Shown: positions 53,486 through 63,050 of the stretch, one piece after another
How the letters are laid out: each line of letters begins with the position of its first letter
How positions within the stretch are numbered: position 1 is the first letter of the stretch
DNA from: Pseudomonas delhiensis
GTDB taxonomy: Bacteria > Pseudomonadota > Gammaproteobacteria > Pseudomonadales > Pseudomonadaceae
Reading direction: 5' to 3'
NCBI RefSeq assembly: GCF_900187975.1
Contig: NZ_FZPC01000029.1
Location: forward strand, 1-64,000
DNA length: 64,000 nt
The notes under the pieces: generated by a model
What the model saw: only the letters and a program-made list of their open reading frames with translations
What the model was told of the DNA's origin: nothing
Database searches by the model: none
Made by a program: the position numbers and the translations under genes

Positions 53486-54078
53486 GTGTCGAGCTCCTCG
53501 GCTGCCGGCAGCTCGCCGGGGACTTCGGCGTCGGCCTTGACCGCCTGGAAGGCGGCGAGGCGGCGGGAGTAGTGGTCGCGGACCACCAGGGTGCGGGCGC
53601 AGTGCGGGCACTCGAACACGCGCTGGGTGACGTTCTCGGTGTAACCGTCGCAGTGCACGCACCAGACGCGGCGCACGAAGGAGCCGCAGTGCTCGCGCAG
53701 CACCTCGTCGCGGTTCAGGTTGATCGCATCGGCGGCCTGCATGGCGGTGCCGATGAAGCTTTCCGAACCGGCCAGGTACAGGCGGGTGCCCATGCGCGAC
53801 TGGCCGAGCAGGGCGTGCAGGTCGTCGACCAGCGCGCGGTTGCTCGGGTAGAGGGTCAGCTCGACGCCTGCGATGTCGCGCAGCGCGGCCAGGTGGTCCT
53901 GCCCGGAGAAGGATTCGGTGGAATAGAGCACGCGGATGGGCGCGGTGCGGGGCATCTCGCCGAGCAGCCGGAGCATGGCGCTGCCGCCGCTGCCCTGGCC
54001 GGCGATGATGTGGTTGCTGCCGGCGAGCGGGCGCAGGTCGTCGTAGACCGGCCTGCTCTTGATACCTGTGATGAGCAT
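53482..54078 (-). CDS. dmmA: DmmA-like dimethylamine monooxygenase subunit
   Basis: A 198-residue protein: an N-terminal Rossmann/flavodoxin-like portion (LYLAGSESFIGTAMQ) and a C-terminal rubredoxin-like zinc or iron site, Cys140, Cys143, Cys157 and Cys160 (CVHC...CPHC). This architecture fits DmmA of the dmmDABC cluster of Methylocella and the HODM complexes. Start ATG 54078 follows TGGAGG. First gene after the sigma-54 promoter at 54172-54187. Confidence 0.8.
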   Translation of the reverse strand: MLITGIKSRPVYDDLRPLAGSNHIIAGQGSGGSAMLRLLGEMPRTAPIRVLYSTESFSGQDHLAALRDIAGVELTLYPSNRALVDDLHALLGQSRMGTRLYLAGSESFIGTAMQAADAINLNRDEVLREHCGSFVRRVWCVHCDGYTENVTQRVFECPHCARTLVVRDHYSRRLAAFQAVKADAEVPGELPAAEELDT

Positions 54079-54171
54079 TGTTGTTGTGCCTCCAGAACTG
54101 CCGGCAACCTCGGTCGGGGATGCCTGGCGCGATTCGAGGACCCGTGCACGGTCACGGGTCGCAGGAGGTGG

Positions 54172-54187
54172 AGCACAGGGTGTGCCA
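54172..54187 (-). promoter_or_regulatory. Sigma-54 (-24/-12) promoter of dmmABC and permease
   Basis: On the minus strand TGGCACACCCTGTGCT fits the sigma-54 consensus TGGCAC-N5-TTGC with the invariant GG and GC exactly ten bases apart, about 94 bases before dmmA. The next genes upstream encode a sigma-54 activator with the GAFTGA loop, which supports this call. Confidence 0.88.
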
Positions 54188-54243
54188 ATAAATTAAGTTG
54201 TTGAAAATAAAGAGATTGTTGTTTTGTGGGGGAGGGAATGTAA

Positions 54244-54275
54244 GCAGAAATGACAAGGGGGGATAGGCAGAAATG
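54244..54275. promoter_or_regulatory. Candidate activator-binding direct repeats upstream of the dmm promoter
   Basis: GCAGAAATG occurs at 54244-54252 and again at 54267-54275, a 23-base period, 57-103 bases upstream of the sigma-54 promoter. This is a usual place for enhancer sites of sigma-54 activators. The linked activator is the likely binder; no proof. Confidence 0.45.
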
Positions 54276-54321
54276 CAGCGTTGGTGGGGGTGGTTATCCT
54301 GGGGCAGCGGTGTGTTGGTTG

Positions 54322-54762
54322 GGCGCCGCCCCTCTCCCTAACCCTCTCCCTGAAGGGAGAGGGGACCGTTGGGCAGGGTTTGATGTTATGGCGTTAGCCG
54401 GCTAGCGCAGAGGTTTCCGGCGGAAACCAATGCACCCGGTAAACACAACCCCCGTAGGATGGGGGGAGCGAAGTGATACCCATCACCGCGACTGTGGCGG
54501 TGGTGTGGTGGTTTGGCGCCGCCCCTCTCCCTAACCCTCTCCCTGAAGGGAGAGGGGACCGTTCGGCGTGCTCGGATATTTCAGAGTCAGCCGGCAGCTC
54601 CGGCGGTTTCTGACTGAAACCATTCCTTCTCTCGGCACGGACAAGCCCCCTCTCCCTTCAGGGCGGGGCGCGCAGCCGAGGGCTGGGGAGAGGGGACGAA
54701 GGTCGGCGCAATGCCAATGCATCCGGGAAACGCCATTCGCGGGCAGGGCCCGCTCCTACAAG
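54322..54762. repeat. Two family D elements and a family A half-site upstream of the dmm operon
   Basis: A truncated D element (54322-54425, inverted relative to 46929-47110) and a full one (54516-54697) with the same asymmetric right end (CCCTCTCCCTTCAGGGCGG, CGCAGCCGAGGGCTGGGGAG). It is followed by AACGCCATTCGCGGGCAGG and the A half-site GCCCGCTCCTACA (54750-54762). The 697-base gap has no gene besides the sigma-54 promoter region. Confidence 0.8.
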
Positions 54763-54775
54763 AACAGCCTGGCGC

Positions 54776-56196
<1,421 letters not shown>

Positions 56197-56200
<4 letters not shown>

Positions 56201-57327
56201 GGGTGCAGCTCCGCCGCGCGCCGCTCGATGCCGTCCGGGCGCAGCACGACCACGCGCCAGGCCTGGTTCTCGCGGATCAGGATGCGCGAGCAGTGGCTGT
56301 CGAAGGCGCGGAAGCTGCCGTACTGGTCGGGCAGCTCCAGGCGTTGCCAGGTGCGCTCGGGCAGCGGCAGGCGGTCGAGGGTGGCGGCCACGCCGGCGGC
56401 GCGGGTGATGCCGAACACCTGCTCGAAGGCGGCGTTGCGCCACTGCGGCTGGGCCGCCTCGTCGATCACCAGCACCGCGTCGGGCACCGCGTCGAACACC
56501 CGGCGCAGGGCCTCGATGCGCTGCTCGGCGTCGTGCTGCATGCGCAGCTCCTGGCTGACGTCGCGCAGGCTGCCCCACATGCGCAGCAGGCGGCCGTTGT
56601 GGATGCTGGCGCGCACGTCGTTCTCCACGTAGGCCGGCGAGCCGTCGTGGCGGCGGTCCACCGAGAGCGCGCCGTCGACGTGGAAGTCGGCCTCGATCAG
56701 CCGCCGCACGAACTCCTCGTTGGCCGGGCTGCGCGGCCAGTACAGGCGCACCGGCTGCTGGCCGAAGTCGACGTCGGCGGGCATCTCGTAGATGGCCGCC
56801 ATGGCGCGGTTGCACATGCGCCAGTAGGAGCGGTTCTCGAACACCTGGCGGACGATCTCGTCCGGCGTCTGGCGCACGTCCACCGGCTCGGCGAACTCGA
56901 TGCACCAGTAGGCGACCTTGGCGCTGTAGAGCATCTGGCTCATGACTTCGTTGGCGTTCTGCAGCTCGGCCAGGCGCCGGCTGATGCCGCCCAGGGGCAT
57001 CTTCACCAGGTGCAGGCGCGGCGGCTCGCCGTCGCGCCACTGCAGCACGCCGCTGGCCAGCACCGGCAGCAGGCCGCCGTTGTGGCGGATCAGCGTCAGC
57101 TCCAGGTCTTGCACCCGTTCGTCGGCCGGCGGGTTGGCGAAGAGCTGCTGCAGGGCGCGCACCGAGTCGGCGGTATAGACCTGCTCCATGCCCTGGCCGT
57201 GGAGCGCGCCGGGCGGGTAGCCGAGCTGGTCGCTCTGCTCGGCGGAGACGTCGAGGAAGCGGCCGTCCGCGGCGATGCTGTCGGCCAGCAGCAGGCCGCG
57301 GTCGAGCAGCAGGCGTAGCGAATCCAT
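56197..57327 (-). CDS. Multi-PAS sensor-like protein without output domain
   Basis: A 376-residue soluble protein with about three PAS-like domains (about 10-95, 130-250 and 265-370; for example LDVSAEQSDQLGYPPGALHG and FDAVPDAVLVIDEAAQPQW). No kinase, cyclase or DNA-binding module is seen. It is translationally coupled to the sigma-54 activator, so it probably senses a signal and controls the activator by contact, as NifL does for NifA, though no NifL homology is claimed. GGAG lies nine bases before ATG 57327. Confidence 0.8.
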
Positions 57328-57564
57328 CTATGGTTCTCCATGGGGATGAGGGGCCGGCGCCATCGCGCGGGCCATCCGCTACCCAGGCAGGTTGCATGCC
57401 AGGGGCGAGGGCCCATGGCGCTGGACCCCGGCCCGCGCCCCCCGGCGCAAGTGCATGCAGGAATGCAGCGGTGTTGGCGTTTTTGCAGCGCTGCTGCCGA
57501 GGGTAGCGACTGGCCACGTCCCCGTCAGGTGGCGGGCGACGGAGGGTGGTGGCCTGTACACTTC

Positions 57565-57585
57565 GATTAACATGTCATGTTAATC
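57565..57585. promoter_or_regulatory. Perfect 21-bp palindrome upstream of the SulP gene
   Basis: Arms GATTAACATG and CATGTTAATC with a single central T end 31 bases before the SulP start. The AT-rich palindrome contrasts with the GC-rich surroundings and is a strong operator candidate, probably for a TetR-, MarR- or GntR-class repressor encoded elsewhere. The rest of the 289-base divergent spacer shows no other clear motif. Confidence 0.7.
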
Positions 57586-57616
57586 TGATGCGCATCCTTC
57601 TTGGGAGGTGTGCTCG

Positions 57617-59278
57617 ATGATCGCCGTACGCGAGGCCTGGAAAGCCGGGCTGTTGAACCTGCAGAACTGGCCGCGCAACCTGCTCGCCGGGGTGATCGTC
57701 GGGGTGGTGGCGCTGCCGCTGGCCATGGCCTTCGCCATCGCCTCCGGGGTGAAGCCCGAGCAGGGCCTGTACACCGCCATCGTGGCCGGCGTGGTGGTCT
57801 CGCTGTGCGGCGGCAGCCGGGTGCAGATCGCCGGGCCCACCGGCGCCTTCATCGTCATCCTCGCCGGCATCACCGCGCGCTACGGCGTCGACGGCCTGCA
57901 GCTGGCCACGCTGATGGCCGGGGCCATCCTCCTGCTGCTGGGCATCACCCGCCTGGGCAGCGTCATCAAGTACATCCCCGACCCGGTCATCGTCGGCTTC
58001 ACCGCCGGCATCGGGGTGATCATCTGGGTCGGCCAGTGGAAGGACTTCTTCGGCCTGCCGGCGGTGACCGGCGAGCACTTCCACCAGAAGCTCTGGCACC
58101 TGCTGGAGGCCCTGCCGCAGCTGCACCCGGCGACCACCCTGCTGGCCCTGCTGGGCCTGGCCGCGGTGCTCTACGGCCCGCGCCTGCCGTACCTGGCGCG
58201 GGTGCCGGGGCCGCTGCTGGCGATGGTGCTGGTCAGCCTGCTGCAGGCGCTGTTCCAGTTCGACGGCGTGGCCACCATCGGCAGCGCCTTCGGCGGCATC
58301 CCCCGCGGTTTGCCGACGCCGAGCCTGCCGGAGGTCACGCTGCCGCGGATCCTCGAGCTGATCGGCCCGGCCTTCGCCATCGCCATGCTCGGCGCCATCG
58401 AGTCGCTGCTCTCGGCGGTGGTCGCCGACGGCATGGCCGGCACCCGCCACGACTCCAACCAGGAACTGGTCGGCCAGGGCATCGCCAACCTGCTGGCGCC
58501 GCTGTTCGGCGGCTTCGCCGCCACCGGCGCCATCGCCCGCACCGCCACCAACATCCGCAACGGCGGCAACAGCCCCATCGCCGGGGTGGCCCATGCGGCG
58601 ACCCTGGTGCTGATCATCCTGTTCCTCGCCCCGCTGGCCTCCAGCATCCCGCTGTGCGCGCTGGCGGCGATCCTCTTCGTGGTGGCCTGGAACATGAGCG
58701 AGGCCCGCCACTTCGTGCGCATGGTGCGCCGCGCGCCCCGGGCCGACGTGGCCATCCTGCTGATCACCTTCGGCCTGACGGTGTTCAGCGACCTGGTGAT
58801 CGCGGTGAACATCGGGGTGATCCTGGCCATGCTGCTGTTCATGCGGCGCATGGCCTCCTCGGTGGAAGTGCAGCAACTGGGCGGCGCCGAGCTGGAAGGC
58901 GAACTGCGCGGCCAGGGCGTGCCGACGCTGCCGCCGGGTGTGCTGGTGTACACCATCGAGGGCCCGCTGTTCTTCGGCGCCGCCGAGACCTTCGAGCGCG
59001 CCCTGGCGAAGACCCACAGCGACCCGCGGCTGCTGGTGATCCGCCTGGGCCGGGTGCCCTTCATGGACATCACCGGCATGCAGACGCTGGAGGAGGTGAT
59101 CCAGCAACTGCGCAAGCGCGGGGTGACGGTGAAGCTCTGCGAGGCCAACCCGCGGGTGCGGCACAAGCTGGTGCGGGCGGGGATCGTCGAGGCGGTGGGC
59201 AGGAAGAACTACCACGCCAGTTTCGTCTTGGCGCTGGCGGCTTGCGAAGGGGCGGTGGAAGAGGTGGGAACGGCGTAG
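57617..59278 (+). CDS. SulP family anion transporter
   Basis: A 553-residue SLC26/SulP permease with about 10-12 membrane segments (LAGVIVGVVALPLAMAFAIA, the RVQIAGPTGAFIVILAGI conserved region, IESLLSAVVADGM) and a C-terminal STAS domain (about 440-540; VLVYTIEGPLFFGAA). The family moves sulfate, bicarbonate or dicarboxylates. ATG 57617 follows GGAGG by nine bases. The last codons and the TAG stop fall in a family B repeat. The 21-bp palindrome upstream suggests regulation. Confidence 0.9.
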   Translation: MIAVREAWKAGLLNLQNWPRNLLAGVIVGVVALPLAMAFAIASGVKPEQGLYTAIVAGVVVSLCGGSRVQIAGPTGAFIVILAGITARYGVDGLQLATLMAGAILLLLGITRLGSVIKYIPDPVIVGFTAGIGVIIWVGQWKDFFGLPAVTGEHFHQKLWHLLEALPQLHPATTLLALLGLAAVLYGPRLPYLARVPGPLLAMVLVSLLQALFQFDGVATIGSAFGGIPRGLPTPSLPEVTLPRILELIGPAFAIAMLGAIESLLSAVVADGMAGTRHDSNQELVGQGIANLLAPLFGGFAATGAIARTATNIRNGGNSPIAGVAHAATLVLIILFLAPLASSIPLCALAAILFVVAWNMSEARHFVRMVRRAPRADVAILLITFGLTVFSDLVIAVNIGVILAMLLFMRRMASSVEVQQLGGAELEGELRGQGVPTLPPGVLVYTIEGPLFFGAAETFERALAKTHSDPRLLVIRLGRVPFMDITGMQTLEEVIQQLRKRGVTVKLCEANPRVRHKLVRAGIVEAVGRKNYHASFVLALAACEGAVEEVGTA

Positions 59279-59634
59279 GGATAACGCCCACGGCGTTATA
59301 CGCCGGATCGCGGACGGAGTCCGCTCCTACAGTTCCAGGGAAGCACGATCGTAGGAGCGGACTCCGTCCGCGATTGGTATCGGCCACGCCGGGCGCCCCG
59401 GCGGCACGGGCAATGGCGGATAACCGCGAACGGTTATGCGCCCTACGCACAGTCTATCTATTGCGAAGGTGTGAGGTTGACTCCGGCCCTTCCCCCTGCA
59501 GAGGACAGCCCCCTCTCCCGCTTGCGGGAGAGGGCTGGGGAGAGGGTGCTCTTGCCCCGAATGCCTACGTTACCGGGAAGCACGGTCGTAAGCGGGCCCT
59601 GCCCGCGATTCGCGCGCAGGGCGCGCTCCTGCAT
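59271..59634. repeat. Mosaic of family A, B and D fragments after the SulP gene
   Basis: The 377-base gap has no gene. A degenerate B element GTAGGGATAACG at 59275 overlaps the SulP stop. There are A pieces at 59303-59375 and 59585-59634, a complete B element (59415-59446), and a CCCTCTCCCGCTTGCGGGAG hairpin (59510-59529). The text GGGAAGCACG(A/G)TCGTA precedes two of the A pieces. Confidence 0.8.
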
Positions 59635-59655
59635 GGGCGATTGTGCGGGCTGGCC

Positions 59656-59838
59656 TCAATCCTGCCCGCCGACCTTCGGCTGCGTGGCGTAGCTCACCCC
59701 GTGGCTCTCCAGGTAGTCCCGGATCAGTTGGCGAACCACCTGGGAAGGTGTCAGGTCCTGGCTGGCGCAGAGTTCCTCGAAGGCCTTCTTCTTCACCGGG
59801 TCGATCAGGACGGTCAGGCGGGCGGTGCGGTTTTCCAT
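59656..59838 (-). CDS. Small ribbon-helix-helix (CopG-like) protein
   Basis: A 60-residue protein: an N-terminal beta strand TARLTVLIDPVKKKAFEEL then an amphipathic helix pair ending SQVVRQLIRDYLESHG, matching the RHH fold of CopG/MetJ-type DNA-binding proteins. The last residues YATQPKVGGQD are charged. No toxin gene adjoins it, so it is not an obvious antitoxin. It may be a small transcription factor; target unknown. Confidence 0.7.
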   Translation of the reverse strand: MENRTARLTVLIDPVKKKAFEELCASQDLTPSQVVRQLIRDYLESHGVSYATQPKVGGQD

Positions 59839-59930
59839 GGGTTCTACTTGTTCGGGTCGCGGATGTTAATCAAATTCTAATGCCCCATCCGCGCCCCTGT
59901 CATGGCACCCGCCGCCGCGCCCCCTGCCGC

Positions 59931-60368
59931 TCACTGTTCGCCGCGGATGTACTGCTCCAACTGCTGGATCAGTTGGGCCTGCTCGGCGATGGCTTCCTTG
60001 ACCAGGTCGCCGATGGACAGCAGGCCCACCAGCTGGCCGTTCTCCACCACCGGCAGGTGGCGCAGGTGGCGCTCGGTCATGATGCTCATGCAAGTGTCGA
60101 TGTTCTGCTGCGAGTCCACCGTGACCACCGGCGAGCTCATGATGGCGCTGACCGGGGTGCCCACCGAGGAGCGGCCCTGGAGGATCATCTTGCGCGCGTA
60201 GTCGCGTTCGCTGACCACGCCCACCACCTGGCCGTTGTCCACCACCGGCAGGGCGCCGACGTTCTTCACCGCCATCACCCGCAGGGCGTCGAGCACCATC
60301 TCGTGCGGGCCTATGGTGTGCACCTGCTGGCTCTGCTTGGCGTGGAGGAGCTGTGCGACGGTCTTCAT
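59931..60368 (-). CDS. CBS-domain protein (tandem pair)
   Basis: A 145-residue protein with two CBS repeats (about 10-65 and 75-130; VGALPVVDNGQVVGVVSERDYARKM and LRHLPVVENGQLVGLLSIGDLVKE, cited in part). It is followed by a helical tail AEQAQLIQQLEQYIRGEQ. CBS pairs bind adenosyl ligands. ATG 60368 has AGGA nearby. Similar orphan CBS proteins exist in Pseudomonas; function unknown. Confidence 0.88.
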   Translation of the reverse strand: MKTVAQLLHAKQSQQVHTIGPHEMVLDALRVMAVKNVGALPVVDNGQVVGVVSERDYARKMILQGRSSVGTPVSAIMSSPVVTVDSQQNIDTCMSIMTERHLRHLPVVENGQLVGLLSIGDLVKEAIAEQAQLIQQLEQYIRGEQ

Positions 60369-60603
60369 GCTGGATGTCCTTCTGCTGTTGTGCGGGGGCA
60401 CCTGCCCCGAGTGGCCACAGGATCGGCAAGCGGAGCGTTGCGCACAATGCTGGAAACGGCATCGCCCCGATAGGAAAACGTCATCGCCTTCCTTCTGACT
60501 TATAGCCAAATGCGCCGTGCCGCGCGACCACCGAGGCTTTGCGCGGACCCTGCGAGGCCGTAGCATGGGGGCTCCGCTGCACCCCGCCTGCCGAGACCGC
60601 ACC

Positions 60604-60783
60604 ATGCACGACGACGACATCGACCTCCCCGAGCCGGAGCACGAGCACCTGCTCGACCACGAGTGGGACGACGACGCCCCGGAGGATTTCGAGCACGACG
60701 CCACTGGCCTGCGCGACGAGCCGGAGGACGATCAGGACGACTGGGACGACGAGGACGACGGCGCCCACTGGCACGACGACTGA
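60604..60783 (+). CDS. Hypothetical Asp/Glu/His-rich small protein
   Basis: A 59-residue protein with a run of D, E and H across its whole length (for example HDDDIDLPEPEHEHLLDHEW and DEDDGAHWHDD), strongly acidic and with eight or so histidines. It could bind divalent metal or be an intrinsically disordered DNA-mimic-like protein. ATG 60604 is used; an in-frame start at 60517 exists. I recognise no family. The gene is convergent with the lipoprotein gene, 13 bases apart. Confidence 0.55.
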   Translation: MHDDDIDLPEPEHEHLLDHEWDDDAPEDFEHDATGLRDEPEDDQDDWDDEDDGAHWHDD

Positions 60784-60796
60784 GGCGCGCCGGCGC

Positions 60797-61525
60797 TCAC
60801 TGCGCGGTGATGCGCCGGTATTCGTTCTGGTACTGGTCGAACGGCAGGTTGCTGCGCTGCAGCTTCTGCAGCTGGCGTTCCTGGTTCTCCACCGCCACCA
60901 CCGGCTTGGCCGCCGCCTCGCGGCTGGCCACCGACTGGCCGGGCGCCGGTGCCGGCGCGGGCCGGGCCGGTTGCTCGGCTGGCGCGCTGGCCGGCGTCGG
61001 GGACTGCGGCAGCGGGTCGCGCTTGGCGATGCGCTGGGCGCCTTCGACTTCCTCGATGATGGCCTTGGAAATGTCCTTGAGCTGGCCTTCCAGCGAGGTG
61101 GGCTCGGCGATGTCGCTCTCGTAGCGGCGCGAGCCCATCAGCCGGCCGCTGGGGCCGTCGGTGAAGCGCACGTTGACGCGCAGGCTGCCCTTGCCCAGGC
61201 CGTCGCCGTCGGCCTCCTGGCGCAGGCGGTCGACCTCCACCACCAGCAGCGTCGCCGGCACGCTGGTGGTCGCCACCGCGCCGGTCTGCTCGCCCAGCTG
61301 GTAGTCGGACGACGCCGCGTCGTCCTGCAGCATGCGCCGCCAGGCGCCGGTCAGCCGCGTCCAGCCCGGCGTGGCGGTCACGCCGGGGTCGCCCTGGAAG
61401 TTCACCAGCAGGCGGTTGCGGGTGTCGGCATAGGTGCTGATGGGGGAGAGCGCGTCGGCGCGCTTCACATCCGCCGCGCAGCCGACCAGGCCGGCCGCGA
61501 GGAGCAGTACGAAACAGGTACGCAC
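60797..61525 (-). CDS. Putative outer-membrane lipoprotein
   Basis: A 242-residue protein with a lipoprotein signal peptide (RTCFVLLLAAGLVGC; lipobox LVGC, lipidated Cys about 16). The middle (about 30-160) has strands LLVVEVDRLRQ and LRVNVRFTDGPSGR, followed by a Pro/Ala-rich linker (about 165-205) and a C-terminal coiled segment. GTG 61525 follows AAGGAGG. I do not recognise a characterised relative; DUF-type lipoproteins with similar layout exist in Pseudomonas. Confidence 0.8.
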   Translation of the reverse strand: MRTCFVLLLAAGLVGCAADVKRADALSPISTYADTRNRLLVNFQGDPGVTATPGWTRLTGAWRRMLQDDAASSDYQLGEQTGAVATTSVPATLLVVEVDRLRQEADGDGLGKGSLRVNVRFTDGPSGRLMGSRRYESDIAEPTSLEGQLKDISKAIIEEVEGAQRIAKRDPLPQSPTPASAPAEQPARPAPAPAPGQSVASREAAAKPVVAVENQERQLQKLQRSNLPFDQYQNEYRRITAQ

Positions 61526-61624
61526 GGTAGCCTCCTTGGAAATGCGCGGGCCGGGAGTTTCAAGTCTAGTCGGTGCTTTGGCGCTTGCAGGGCGCGGCGG
61601 CACATTTCCGTCGCCCGGCTGTCC

Positions 61625-61658
61625 TGTTGCCTGCGGAACAACTGTTGGCTGCCGGACA
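61625..61658 (+). promoter_or_regulatory. Two tandem enhancer-like repeats upstream of the sulfur genes
   Basis: TGTTGCCTGCGGAACA (61625-61640) is an inverted repeat, TGTT-N8-AACA; a second related copy, TGTTGGCTGCCGGACA, lies at 61643-61658. They are 84-117 bases upstream of the sigma-54-type promoter at 61741, a usual place for sites of sigma-54 activators. The binder, perhaps an SfnR-like protein, is not in the window. Confidence 0.6.
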
Positions 61659-61740
61659 GTGCTTCAACAGGCAGTGTCCGGCCGGCCACTCGTTTGTCGT
61701 CGATAAATCTCAACTAATTGATATTTAAGGTAAAAAATTC

Positions 61741-61756
61741 AGGCATGGATTGTGCT
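61741..61756 (+). promoter_or_regulatory. Sigma-54-type promoter of the SfnB-like gene
   Basis: AGGCATGGATTGTGCT has GG and GC ten bases apart with GGCA-G and GTGCT matches to the -24/-12 consensus. It lies 71 bases before the gene start. SfnB and related sulfur scavenging genes are sigma-54 dependent in some pseudomonads. Confidence 0.6.
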
Positions 61757-61826
61757 CGGACAGAGCAGGGCCCGCTGCCGGGAGGTCCCGGCCCCACACG
61801 GGCCACTGCTCGCCACGAGGAAGACC

Positions 61827-63041
61827 ATGTCCGTTTCTGCTGCCTACCCCCTCAACCGCCCCGCCGCGCGCGTGATCCGCGACGACGCCGAGGCCATCCG
61901 CGTCGCCCACGAGGTCGCCGAGCTGCTGCTGGCCGGCGCCTCCGGGCGCGACCTCGACCGCCGGGTGCCGCCGGAGGTCGTCGACGCCTTCTCCAACAGC
62001 GGCCTGTGGGGCATCACCGTGCCGCGCGAATATGGTGGCGCCGAGGTCTCCCACGCCACCCTGGCCCAGGTGATCGCCATCGTCTCGGCGGCCGACCCGT
62101 CGCTGGGGCAGATTCCGCAGAACCACTACTGCCTGCTGGAAGACATCCGCCTGCAGGGCACCGAGGAACAGAAGCGCTACTTCTTCGGCCTGGTGCTGGA
62201 AGGCCACCGCTTCGCCAACGCGCTGTCGGAAACCGGCGGCAAGAACGTCCAGGACATCCGCACCCGCCTGGTCGCCGAAGGCGACGGCTACCGTATCGAC
62301 GGCCGCAAGGGCTACTGCACCGGCTCGCTCTACGCGCACTGGCTGGGCGTGCTGGCGCTGGACGAGCAGGACCGCGCGCAACTGGCCTTCGTCCCCCGCG
62401 AAAGCGCCGGGCTGGCGGTGATCGACGACTGGGACAGCATCGGCCAGCGCACCACCTCCAGCGGCAGCGTGCTGCTCGAAGGCCTGCGCGTGCCGGCCTT
62501 CCACCTGTTCCCCAGCTACCGCTCCTACGAAAGCCCGACCCTGGCCGGGCCCTTCGCCCAGATCACCACCGCCGCCATCGACGCCGGCATCGCCCGCGCG
62601 GCGCTGCGCGACACCATCGCCTTCGTCCGCGAGCAGGCCCGCCCGTGGATCGACGCCGGGGTGGAGAAGGCCAGCGAAGACCCGCTGACCATCATCCAGG
62701 TCGGCGGCCTGGACATCCGCCTGGAGGCCGCCGAAGCCCTGCTGGAGCGCGCCGGGCGGGTGCTCGACGCCGGCAAGGCCGAGCCCGACGAGGACAAGGT
62801 GGCCGCCGCCTCCCTGGCCGTGGCGCGGGCCAAGGTGCTGACCACCGAGATCGCCATCGAGGCGTCGAACAAGCTGTTCGAGCTGGGCGGCACCCGCTCC
62901 ACCCTGCGCAAGCACAATCTCGACCGCCACTGGCGCAACGCCCGCGTGCACACCCTGCACGACCCGGTGCGCTGGAAGTACCACCTGGTCGGCAACTGGC
63001 TGCTCAACGGCAAGCGCCCGCCGCGCCACGACTGGAACTGA
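61827..63041 (+). CDS. SfnB-like sulfur acquisition oxidoreductase (acyl-CoA dehydrogenase fold)
   Basis: A 404-residue flavoprotein of the DszC/SfnB type, an acyl-CoA-dehydrogenase-like fold working as an FMNH2-dependent monooxygenase. Visible parts are VPREYGGAEVSHATL, LSETGGKNVQDIRTRL and the C-terminal NARVHTLHDPVRWKYHLVG. Members take part in sulfonate or sulfone desulfurisation. ATG 61827 follows GAGGA. It is followed by a flavin-dependent monooxygenase gene on the same strand. Confidence 0.87.
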   Translation: MSVSAAYPLNRPAARVIRDDAEAIRVAHEVAELLLAGASGRDLDRRVPPEVVDAFSNSGLWGITVPREYGGAEVSHATLAQVIAIVSAADPSLGQIPQNHYCLLEDIRLQGTEEQKRYFFGLVLEGHRFANALSETGGKNVQDIRTRLVAEGDGYRIDGRKGYCTGSLYAHWLGVLALDEQDRAQLAFVPRESAGLAVIDDWDSIGQRTTSSGSVLLEGLRVPAFHLFPSYRSYESPTLAGPFAQITTAAIDAGIARAALRDTIAFVREQARPWIDAGVEKASEDPLTIIQVGGLDIRLEAAEALLERAGRVLDAGKAEPDEDKVAAASLAVARAKVLTTEIAIEASNKLFELGGTRSTLRKHNLDRHWRNARVHTLHDPVRWKYHLVGNWLLNGKRPPRHDWN

Positions 63042-63050
63042 GGTGGCGCC

